Source of the DNA: an uncultured Blautia sp.
GTDB lineage: Bacteria; Bacillota; Clostridia; Lachnospirales; Lachnospiraceae
NCBI GenBank assembly: GCA_900552095.1
Contig: URYM01000122.1
Span: 1-5,820 of the forward strand
Direction: 5' to 3'
Length of the DNA stretch: 5,820 bases
This document shows, piece by piece, positions 1-5,792 of the stretch. Every line of letters begins with the position of its first letter. Within the stretch, counting starts at the first letter, position 1. The notes under the pieces were generated by a model, which made no database searches, was not told where the DNA came from, and saw only the letters and a program-made list of their open reading frames with translations. The translations under genes were made by a program, and so were the position numbers.

Positions 1-42
1 CGCGTAAGATCGTCGGCAGCGTCAGATGTGTATAAGAGACAG
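1..42 (+). other. Nextera/Tn5 sequencing adapter (non-biological)
   Basis: Bases 10-42 match the Illumina Nextera read-1 adapter as I remember it: TCGTCGGCAGCGTC followed by the 19-base Tn5 mosaic end AGATGTGTATAAGAGACAG (24-42). Bases 2-9, GCGTAAGA, match the i5 index I recall as S517, and base 1 fits the last base of the P5 arm. This is library sequence left in the assembly, not genome. Any reading frame that starts inside it (for example one beginning MCIRDS) is artificial. Confidence 0.97.
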
Positions 43-44
43 CA

Positions 45-473
45 GTGGATTACTCCTGGTATCTTGCCATTGGCACGGGCGCAGTGGCCTATCTGGCGAT
101 CAGCATTGCAGTCTCCATATTTTCGGGAAATTCGGGGAGCCTGCTTCCGACGATCCTGGGAGTGGCCGGTGCGGTAGTGGTCAGCCTGATTCTCCAGTTT
201 TTCCTCTTTCATGTGGATTACAGAAGGACGGAGTACCTGGAATATGAAGACGATGAGTACCATTATTATGTAAAGGCCGTTCCCAAGGTGGTGGCTGATC
301 TGGCTGCGCGGCCGAAGAGAGCAGCTGCAGAGCCGGAGGTGCAGGAGACCGGGGCGGCCGCGGAGGACGGGAGCGGACTGGAAGAAGAACATGCTTCTCC
401 GGTAGTAGCACCGCCGGAAGTGGAAACGATCGATTTTGAATCAAAACTGGAAGAATCATTGAAAGACCTGTAA
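45..473 (+). CDS. Unknown two-helix membrane protein with acidic cytosolic tail, 5' truncated
   Basis: I do not recognise a named function. The frame is open from the adapter junction at 43 to the TAA at 471-473, so the true start is missing. The GTG at 45 is only the first complete genomic codon. Numbering from there, residues about 6-26 and 33-56 are hydrophobic and look like two membrane helices separated by a short Gly/Ser-rich turn. A charged, tyrosine-rich juxtamembrane stretch follows (about 58-81, with YLEYEDDEYHYYVKAVPK), then a low-complexity Ala/Glu/Pro tail (about 85-125), and finally a short likely amphipathic end (TIDFESKLEESLKDL). I recall similar membrane proteins with an EDDEYYYYVKAVPK-like motif in Lachnospiraceae genomes, but cannot verify this here. 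The stop is 23 bases before cdaA, which suggests co-transcription and a possible link to the membrane-bound c-di-AMP machinery. That link is inference only. Confidence 0.8.
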   Translation: MDYSWYLAIGTGAVAYLAISIAVSIFSGNSGSLLPTILGVAGAVVVSLILQFFLFHVDYRRTEYLEYEDDEYHYYVKAVPKVVADLAARPKRAAAEPEVQETGAAAEDGSGLEEEHASPVVAPPEVETIDFESKLEESLKDL

Positions 474-496
474 GCGTTCAGAAAGGAGGCAGTTAG

Positions 497-1390
497 ATGA
501 CGCAGATATTAAGGGATGCGTTTCAGAATATTTCCTGGCCCACGAATGTGGAGATCATGGACTTTGTCCAGATCCTTCTGATTGCCTTTTTTGTGTACCA
601 TCTGATGCTCTGGATTAAAAATACCCGGGCCTATACCCTGCTTAAGGGAATTGTTCTGGTAATTGTCTTTCTGCTGGTGGCCAGGATTTTTGAGATGCAC
701 ACAATTCTCTGGATTTTCAAAAATCTGAGTATGGTAGCCGTTACCGGAATGATCGTTATCTTTCAGCCTGAGCTGCGCAAGGCTCTGGAGCAGCTGGGAG
801 AGAAGAAGGTGATCTCCACCATTATTCCTTTTGACGGAGGAAAAGAAGGGGAAACTGTGATCAGCGACCATACCATAAATGAGCTGATCCGGGCGACCTA
901 CGATATGGCGGAGGTAAAGACGGGGGCGCTGATCGTGATCGAGAAAAATATCCTTCTCTCTGAGTACGAGAAGACAGGGATTATCCTGGATTCGGAGATC
1001 AGCAGTCAGCTGTTGATTAATATTTTTGAACACAACACGCCGCTCCATGACGGGGCTGTGATGATCCGGAATGACCGTCTGGTGGCGGCAACCTGCTATC
1101 TGCCCCTGTCAGAGCATATGGATCTGAACAAAAATCTGGGGACAAGGCATCGGGCCGGCGTGGGGATCAGCGAGGTGAGCGATGCCCTTACAATCGTAGT
1201 TTCTGAGGAAACAGGAAAAGTCTCCTACACACTGAAGGGGGCGATCCACACCAATGTCCCGCCCAGCGAGCTGAGGGAGCAGCTGCACAGCATTCAGAAG
1301 AAAATCGAGAAGTCAGAGAGCGGCAAATTCAGGATATGGAAAGGGAAGGTGAAAGAGAATGAACAGACTCAAAAATCTTCTGACCAATAA
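497..1390 (+). CDS. cdaA: Diadenylate cyclase CdaA (c-di-AMP synthase)
   Basis: CdaA condenses two ATP into cyclic di-AMP at the cytoplasmic membrane; the messenger controls potassium and osmolyte transport and cell-wall homeostasis in Bacillota. The 297-residue protein has three N-terminal membrane helices (about 22-40, 48-63, 67-89), a short linker, and a DAC (DisA_N) catalytic domain at about 110-255. Both signature motifs are intact: LHDGAV with DGA at 185-187, and GTRHRA with RHR at 217-219, followed by GVGISEVSDALTIVVSEETG as in typical CdaA proteins. It is somewhat longer than the roughly 273 residues of the Bacillus subtilis protein because of a charged C-terminal tail. The ATG at 497 has a strong AAAGGAGG (482-489) seven bases upstream. 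The 3' end overlaps cdaR by 32 bases, which favours translational coupling with its regulator. An active enzyme is expected. Confidence 0.97.
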   Translation: MTQILRDAFQNISWPTNVEIMDFVQILLIAFFVYHLMLWIKNTRAYTLLKGIVLVIVFLLVARIFEMHTILWIFKNLSMVAVTGMIVIFQPELRKALEQLGEKKVISTIIPFDGGKEGETVISDHTINELIRATYDMAEVKTGALIVIEKNILLSEYEKTGIILDSEISSQLLINIFEHNTPLHDGAVMIRNDRLVAATCYLPLSEHMDLNKNLGTRHRAGVGISEVSDALTIVVSEETGKVSYTLKGAIHTNVPPSELREQLHSIQKKIEKSESGKFRIWKGKVKENEQTQKSSDQ

Positions 1391-2645
1391 CCTTGCCCTG
1401 AAGATCATTTCTGTTGTCATTGCCCTGATGATCTGGCTGGTGGTGGTCAATGTGGACGACCCCATTGATTCTCAGACTTACCGGGCGATCCCGGTTCAGG
1501 TGAAAAACAGCGGTTACATCGAGAGCATGAATAAAACGTACCGGATCGAAGATGAGGACAGTACAGTCTCGGTGATTTTGAAAGGCAAGCGATCCGTGAT
1601 CAAAAACCGTCAGAATGATATTACGGCGGCGGCGGACCTTACCCAGATCATAGATCTGGATTCGGATCCCGTTATGGTTCCGGTAACTGTGACCTGTCCC
1701 GGTGTGGAGGCAGAGGACATCACTGTAATTCCGGGAAATATTCCGGTGATTATTGAGGATGCGGCAAGTATCGATCCTATGGTGTCCGTAAATGCCAGCA
1801 ATATCAAGCCGGCCAATGGTTATGAAGTGGGAGAGATCAGCGTAAATCCGGAAAATATTGTGATTACAGGTCCAAAGACAATTATCCAGCAGATCGACCG
1901 CGTAGTGGCTGAGGTGGAGGTAAACGGGATCAGCCAGGATACGACGGTTCAGGCCAAGCTTAAAATCGTGGATAAGAATAAAGAAGAACTGTCAGAAGCA
2001 AAAATGTCCTATCTGAAGTTCAGCAGCGGGTCGGCCAATGTAAATGTGGACATCCGGCTGTGGGAGGTAAGGGACGGCGTGAAGCTGAAGGCCGATTATA
2101 AGGGAAGCGTTCCTTCCGGCTATCAGGTCAGCGAGACGACTACCACTCCGGAAGAAATCTCAGTGGCAGGATCGCCGGAAGCCCTGGAAGCCCTGGCGGA
2201 GAATGGAAATGAGATTATCATTCCATCCGGGGATCTGGAGAGGAACGATGAGTTTGAGTGGACCCTGGATCTGTCCCAGTATCTGCCGGAAGGACTTAAG
2301 CTGGCAACTGACGTTACAAACAGGATCCAGGTGAAAGCGGTGATCATTCCGCTGGGGAGCCGAAGCCTGAATCTGGAAGTGACGAGCATCACGGTGCAGA
2401 ATCAGGATATTGATCTGGATGTGGCCTATGATGAAAAGCAGGTGATCGTCAGTGTAAAGGCGGCTTCCGATATTCTGGATAAGCTTACCGTGGGCGATAT
2501 TTCAGCGACCATTGACCTGAAGGATCTGGGCGCGGGGGACTATACCGTACCGGTATCAGTCACACTGCCGGATGGGTATGAGCTGGTAGAACCGGTGGAA
2601 CTGAGCCTGCACCTGATGGAAAAAGAAAAAACAGGGGAAAGTTAA
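1359..2645 (+). CDS. cdaR: CdaA regulatory protein CdaR (YbbR-domain membrane protein)
   Basis: CdaR is the single-pass membrane partner of CdaA and modulates diadenylate cyclase activity, with its YbbR repeats outside the membrane. This 428-residue protein has a short basic N-terminus (MNRLKNLLTNNLALK), one membrane helix at about 13-31, then about four YbbR-like beta-rich repeats: roughly 41-134, 140-232, 237-328 and 335-420. Repeat 2 shows the clearest hallmark, NPENIVITGPKTIIQQIDRV at about 163-182. Repeat 3 has PEEISVAGSPEAL, and repeat 4 is the most divergent. The C-terminus ends shortly after repeat 4 in a charged tail (MEKEKTGES), so no extra domain is fused. ATG 1359 is preceded by GGAAGG (1344-1349) nine bases upstream, inside cdaA, and the frame overlaps the cdaA end by 32 bases. 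In many Bacillota glmM comes next; here a small HPr gene follows instead. Confidence 0.95.
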   Translation: MNRLKNLLTNNLALKIISVVIALMIWLVVVNVDDPIDSQTYRAIPVQVKNSGYIESMNKTYRIEDEDSTVSVILKGKRSVIKNRQNDITAAADLTQIIDLDSDPVMVPVTVTCPGVEAEDITVIPGNIPVIIEDAASIDPMVSVNASNIKPANGYEVGEISVNPENIVITGPKTIIQQIDRVVAEVEVNGISQDTTVQAKLKIVDKNKEELSEAKMSYLKFSSGSANVNVDIRLWEVRDGVKLKADYKGSVPSGYQVSETTTTPEEISVAGSPEALEALAENGNEIIIPSGDLERNDEFEWTLDLSQYLPEGLKLATDVTNRIQVKAVIIPLGSRSLNLEVTSITVQNQDIDLDVAYDEKQVIVSVKAASDILDKLTVGDISATIDLKDLGAGDYTVPVSVTLPDGYELVEPVELSLHLMEKEKTGES

Positions 2646-2650
2646 GGGGG
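2645..2650 (+). promoter_or_regulatory. Ribosome binding site that sets the HPr start
   Basis: The purine run AGGGGG begins at the last base of the cdaR stop codon and lies eight bases before ATG 2659. A TTG at 2653 in the same frame would be only two bases away, too close for initiation. This is the reason for choosing ATG 2659. The overlap with the cdaR stop is consistent with coupled translation. Confidence 0.7.
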
Positions 2651-2658
2651 TATTGATT

Positions 2659-2922
2659 ATGATCAGTCAGAAAATAGTTATCACAAATCCGACAGGCCTG
2701 CATCTTCGCCCGGCGGGATACCTGTGTAATCAGGCGATCAAATTTAAATCTCTGATCACATTCACGTTCGGAGATACAACTGCAAATGCGAAAAGTGTGC
2801 TCAGTGTGCTGGGCGCCTGTGTAAAATGCGGGGATGAGATCGAACTGGTCTGTGAGGGAGAAGATGAGGAAGAAGCGCTCCAGCATATGGTGGCTGCGAT
2901 CGAGAGCGGCCTGGGAGAGTAG
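2659..2922 (+). CDS. ptsH: HPr-family phosphocarrier protein
   Basis: HPr carries phosphate from enzyme I to sugar-specific EIIA proteins of the PTS; in Bacillota it is also phosphorylated on Ser46 by HPr kinase to drive carbon catabolite repression through CcpA. The protein is 87 residues, the usual HPr length. With the ATG at 2659 the active-site histidine is residue 15 (NPTGLHLRPAG) and the regulatory serine is residue 46 (ANAKSVLSVLG), both at canonical positions. This supports the chosen start over the upstream TTG. Oddities are Leu16 where Ala is common in HPr, and four cysteines (23, 54, 57, 65), two of which form CVKC just after the Ser46 helix. No enzyme I gene is adjacent, so this may be the main HPr or a paralogue; the sequence alone cannot decide. 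It starts 13 bases after cdaR and is probably in the same transcript. Confidence 0.9.
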   Translation: MISQKIVITNPTGLHLRPAGYLCNQAIKFKSLITFTFGDTTANAKSVLSVLGACVKCGDEIELVCEGEDEEEALQHMVAAIESGLGE

Positions 2923-2939
2923 AAAAAAATAAGAAAGAG

Positions 2940-2973
2940 GCAGTATCCCGGGAGGGATACTGCTGCTTGCGTT
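2940..2973 (+). terminator. Hairpin, probable intrinsic terminator between the two gene groups
   Basis: A perfect 10-bp inverted repeat is present: GCAGTATCCC (2940-2949), loop GGGA (2950-2953), GGGATACTGC (2954-2963). It lies 17 bases after the HPr stop, a typical terminator position. The following bases TGCTTGCGTT contain only a broken T tract, so + strand termination may be leaky. The A-rich flank at 2922-2938 would give a better U tract on the - strand, so the element could act in both directions, although no - strand gene is visible here. Confidence 0.6.
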
Positions 2974-2975
2974 AA

Positions 2976-2982
2976 GAAAGGA
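2976..2982 (+). promoter_or_regulatory. Ribosome binding site that sets the rfbC start
   Basis: GAAAGGA at 2976-2982 is eight bases before ATG 2991. An earlier in-frame ATG at 2982 overlaps this site itself and would have no usable Shine-Dalgarno spacing, so ATG 2991 is preferred. It gives a protein beginning MGKITVETCEIEG, which fits the family's N-terminus. Confidence 0.7.
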
Positions 2983-2990
2983 TGAAAGTT

Positions 2991-3560
2991 ATGGGAAAAA
3001 TTACAGTAGAAACCTGCGAAATTGAAGGATTAAAAGTGATCACACCGGCGGTGTTCGGAGATGAGAGAGGATATTTTATGGAGACTTATAATTATAACGA
3101 TTATAAGGCTGCCGGTATTGATATGGAGTTTGTTCAGGATAATCAGTCCAGTTCCAGAAAAGGAGTGCTTCGCGGCCTTCATTTTCAGATCAATTATCCG
3201 CAGGATAAGCTGGTGCGCGTAGTGAGCGGAGAAGTTTTTGACGTGGCTGTGGATCTGCGTCCCGGTTCTGCTACTTTTGGAAAATGGTATGGTGTGCTGC
3301 TCTCAGCAGAAAATAAGAAACAGTTCTTTATCCCGAAGAATTTTGCCCACGGCTTTATTGTGCTGTCTGATTCAGCAGAATTTGCCTACAAATGTACAGA
3401 TTTTTACCATCCCAACGATGAGGGCGGTCTGGCCTGGAATGATCCGGAGATCGGTGTAGAATGGCCGATGCCGGAGGGCATGACAAAAGAGGATCTGATC
3501 ATTTCCGAGAAAGATCAGAAATGGTCAGGAATCGGAGCGTATAAAAAGGGACAGGAGTAA
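2991..3560 (+). CDS. rfbC: dTDP-4-dehydrorhamnose 3,5-epimerase
   Basis: RfbC (RmlC) epimerises C3 and C5 of dTDP-4-dehydro-6-deoxy-D-glucose, the third step of dTDP-L-rhamnose synthesis in the cytoplasm. The 189-residue cupin has normal family length. Family motifs in order are DERGYFMETY (24-33), QDNQSSSRKGVLRGLHFQ (49-66), QDKLVRVVSGEVFDVAVDLR (71-90), FFIPKNFAHGF (112-122) and EFAYKCTDFYHP (130-141). Residues expected in the active site are present: His64 in RGLHFQ, Lys73, and the tyrosine of the YKCTDFYHP region. The start at 2991 is chosen for its ribosome binding site; an ATG nine bases upstream is less likely. Partner genes rfbA, rfbB and rfbD are not in the window and may lie downstream. 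The gene sits four bases before the exporter permease, which suggests the rhamnose is used for an exported glycan. A related sugar 3,5-epimerase cannot be fully excluded. Confidence 0.94.
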   Translation: MGKITVETCEIEGLKVITPAVFGDERGYFMETYNYNDYKAAGIDMEFVQDNQSSSRKGVLRGLHFQINYPQDKLVRVVSGEVFDVAVDLRPGSATFGKWYGVLLSAENKKQFFIPKNFAHGFIVLSDSAEFAYKCTDFYHPNDEGGLAWNDPEIGVEWPMPEGMTKEDLIISEKDQKWSGIGAYKKGQE

Positions 3561-3564
3561 TAGC

Positions 3565-4953
3565 ATGTCAAAGAAAAAACTGTGTGTGGGGCTGGGAGCT
3601 GTTCTCGTCTGGATTTTGCTGAATATCTGTATTTTTTCTTATCACGTTCCTGTGAATACACAGTGTCAGCTGAATATGAAGGTGGAGGGGGAACAGAAGA
3701 GTATTGTTCAGGTTTACTATCGTCTGAATGGGGAATTTACAGAGACAAACAGCGCGGTGCAGAGCTATGAGGGCGGAGGAACAGAGCAGGAGCTGAGTTT
3801 TCCTGTCTCATCGGAGGCCGATGCCTTCCGGATAGACTTTGGAGATCAGCCGGGAGCCTCATATACAGTGAGTGATATCTGTTTTGCGGCGGAAGGCCAG
3901 AAGATGGAGAAATGGACGTGGGAACTGGAGAACCCGATAGAGAAGCTGCAGGTTTCCTATCAGGCTGACAGTGGAGAGGGAAGTTTTCTGGCAGAGACAG
4001 AAGGCACAGACCCTCATGTGATCTTTCAGGCGGAAGCGGGAGATCTGAGAGGTGTTATGGAAGAGGCGGCACAGAAGGAAAACTTCTGGAAAAACTGCAT
4101 TCTCGGCTTGCTTTTGAACGGCGGAGCAGTTCTTGTGATTCTGTTTCGGAAGAAATTTTTTGAACTGCCCAGGGAGCTGTATCAGAACCGCAGACTGATC
4201 ATGAACCTTTCTAAAAATGATTTTAAGACGAAGTATGCGGGATCTTATCTGGGAATTGTCTGGGCGTTTATTCAGCCGATCGTTACGATATTAGTATATT
4301 GTTTCGTATTTACGGTAGGATTCCGGAGCGGTGATGTGGCCAATTATCCCTTTGTGCTGTATCTGATTTCCGGTATGGTGCCCTGGCTCTTTTTCCAGGA
4401 TGCTTTAAATGGAGGCACCAATTCTCTGATTGAATACAGTTATCTGGTGAAAAAGGTAGTATTTAAGATCAGTATTCTTCCTATTGTGAAGATTATATCG
4501 GCACTTTTTGTCCACCTGTTTTTTATTGCCTTTTCTCTGGTTGTATTTTCTCTGTACGGATATACGCCTACGATTTATACGGTTCAGATTTTGTATTATT
4601 CTGCCTGTACGTTCCTGTTTTCGCTGGCACTGGTGTATGCAACCAGCGCTATTGTGATCTTTTTCAGGGATCTGACGCAGATTATCAATATTGTTTTGCA
4701 GGTGGGCGTCTGGATGACTCCGATTATGTGGGATCTGAATATGCTTTCCAATCATCCTCTGCTGATGAAATTGTTCAAGTTCAATCCTATGTATTATATC
4801 GTGAATGGATACAGAGATTCCATGCTGGCTCAGGTCTGGGCGATTGAGCGTTGGAAATGGGGATTATACTTCTGGGTTGTCACCGGCCTGCTGTTCCTTT
4901 TGGGTGCGGTGATCTTTAAAAAACTGAAAATACATTTTGCGGATGTATTGTAG
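3565..4953 (+). CDS. wzm: Polysaccharide ABC exporter permease (Wzm/TagG type) with extra N-terminal extracellular domain
   Basis: This is the membrane subunit of an ABC-2 exporter that moves lipid-linked polysaccharide (O-antigen-like glycan, rhamnan or teichoic acid) across the membrane. The family core lies at about 203-462, about 260 residues as usual for Wzm/TagG. It opens with ELYQNRRLIMNLSKNDFKTKYAGS and SYLGIVWAFIQPIVTILVY, and carries about six hydrophobic helices and the typical FKFNPMYYIVNGYRD stretch (405-418). The unusual part is the first 200 residues: a basic start (MSKKK), a membrane helix at about 7-27, a hydrophilic beta-rich region (28-174) and a second helix at about 177-194 followed by RKKFF. 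Charge placement suggests the region is outside the cell. AGGAG (3553-3557) is seven bases before ATG 3565; the gap after rfbC is four bases, and the ATPase starts ten bases after the stop. The substrate is not determined by the sequence; the neighbouring rfbC hints at a rhamnose-containing glycan. Confidence 0.92.
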   Translation: MSKKKLCVGLGAVLVWILLNICIFSYHVPVNTQCQLNMKVEGEQKSIVQVYYRLNGEFTETNSAVQSYEGGGTEQELSFPVSSEADAFRIDFGDQPGASYTVSDICFAAEGQKMEKWTWELENPIEKLQVSYQADSGEGSFLAETEGTDPHVIFQAEAGDLRGVMEEAAQKENFWKNCILGLLLNGGAVLVILFRKKFFELPRELYQNRRLIMNLSKNDFKTKYAGSYLGIVWAFIQPIVTILVYCFVFTVGFRSGDVANYPFVLYLISGMVPWLFFQDALNGGTNSLIEYSYLVKKVVFKISILPIVKIISALFVHLFFIAFSLVVFSLYGYTPTIYTVQILYYSACTFLFSLALVYATSAIVIFFRDLTQIINIVLQVGVWMTPIMWDLNMLSNHPLLMKLFKFNPMYYIVNGYRDSMLAQVWAIERWKWGLYFWVVTGLLFLLGAVIFKKLKIHFADVL

Positions 4954-4956
4954 GAG
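4952..4956 (+). promoter_or_regulatory. Ribosome binding site of the ATPase gene, overlapping the permease stop
   Basis: AGGAG at 4952-4956 uses the last two bases of the permease TAG stop codon (4951-4953) and is seven bases before ATG 4964. This placement supports coupled translation of the two exporter subunits and fixes the start of the ATPase. Confidence 0.7.
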
Positions 4957-4963
4957 AGAAAGA

Positions 4964-5792
4964 ATGTCAGAAATTGCAATTCAGGTTGAACACTTAAATA
5001 AAATGTATAAACTGTATGATAAGCCCATGGACCGGCTGAAAGAGTCCCTGGGTCTGTCAAAACAGAAGAAGTATAAAGAACATTATGCACTGCGGGATGT
5101 GTCTTTGTCTGTAAAACGGGGAGAGACTGTGGGAATCATCGGAACGAATGGTTCAGGAAAATCCACGATCCTGAAGATCATCACAGGTGTATTAAATCCG
5201 ACAGACGGAAAGGTGGAGGTAAACGGAAGAATTTCTGCCCTTCTGGAATTGGGCGCGGGCTTTAATATGGAATATTCCGGACTGGAGAATGTTTATCTGA
5301 ACGGTACTATGATTGGATTTTCCAAAGAAGAGATTGATGAAAAACTGGAGGATATCCTGAATTTTGCAGATATTGGAGAGTTTATCCATCAGCCCGTGAA
5401 GACCTACTCCAGTGGAATGTTTGTCCGTCTGGCTTTTGCCGTAGCCATTAATATTGAACCGGAAATCCTCATCGTAGATGAGGCACTTTCCGTAGGAGAT
5501 GTCTTCTTTCAGGCAAAATGCTATCGGAAATTTGAAGAATTCAAAAAAATGGGGAAAACCATTCTCTTTGTAAGCCACGATCTGGGCAGTATCAGCAAGT
5601 ACTGTGACAGAGTTATCCTGCTTAATAAGGGTGTGAAACTGCGGGAAGGCAAGCCGAGAGAAATGATCGATCTCTATAAGAAAGTACTGGTGAATCAGTT
5701 TTCGGATGATGAAGAAGAGGAACAGGAAGAGGAATCCAAAGTAAAAGCACAGAGCCGGGAGCAGGGAGAAGGCAGCTGGAAAGATTATATGC
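4964..5792 (+). CDS. wzt: Polysaccharide ABC exporter ATP-binding protein (Wzt/TagH type), 3' truncated
   Basis: This is the cytoplasmic ATPase that powers the adjacent permease. The visible 276 residues include a complete nucleotide-binding domain: an N-terminal segment typical of the family (KMYKLYDKPMDRLKESLG, 13-30), Walker A GTNGSGKST (60-68), the Wzt/TagH-type LLELGAGFNMEYSGLENV (93-110), ABC signature YSSGM (148-152), Walker B ILIVDE (168-173) with D-loop ALSVGD, and the switch histidine in SHD (His205). Then comes a very acidic linker (248-257, DDEEEEQEEE) and KVKAQSREQGEGSWKDYM. The frame is still open when the genome sequence stops at 5792 and adapter begins. Members with an extra C-terminal domain use it to recognise the glycan end. 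The linker suggests such a domain, but it is not in the window. All catalytic motifs are intact, so this is a working gene cut by the fragment end, not a pseudogene. Confidence 0.95.

Noticed and set aside
45..47. GTG as the true start of the first membrane protein
   Set aside because: It lies two bases after the adapter junction with no genomic room for a ribosome binding site; the frame simply enters from the missing upstream sequence.
26..247. Small + strand protein starting MCIRDSS
   Set aside because: Its start lies in adapter sequence, and it runs out of frame through the membrane-protein gene.
181..459. A - strand open frame antisense to the first gene
   Set aside because: Proline/leucine-rich translation with no domain, explained by the codon pattern of the opposite gene.
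509..1048. A 179-residue - strand open frame
   Set aside because: It lies fully antisense to cdaA, whose catalytic motifs are intact, and shows no recognisable domain or ribosome binding site.
2181..2198. Short tandem repeat GCCCTGGAA/GCCCTGGCG in cdaR
   Set aside because: Two copies of nine bases encoding ALEALA in a helix of a YbbR repeat; ordinary coding redundancy.
2653..2658. TTG start for the HPr gene, two codons upstream
   Set aside because: It is only two bases from the ribosome binding site and would shift the catalytic His from 15 to 17 and the regulatory Ser from 46 to 48.
2560..2886. A - strand open frame spanning the cdaR end and the HPr gene
   Set aside because: It crosses two well-supported genes in antisense and has no recognisable features.
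2982..2990. Earlier ATG start for rfbC
   Set aside because: This ATG overlaps the GAAAGGA ribosome binding site, whereas ATG 2991 has an eight-base spacing.
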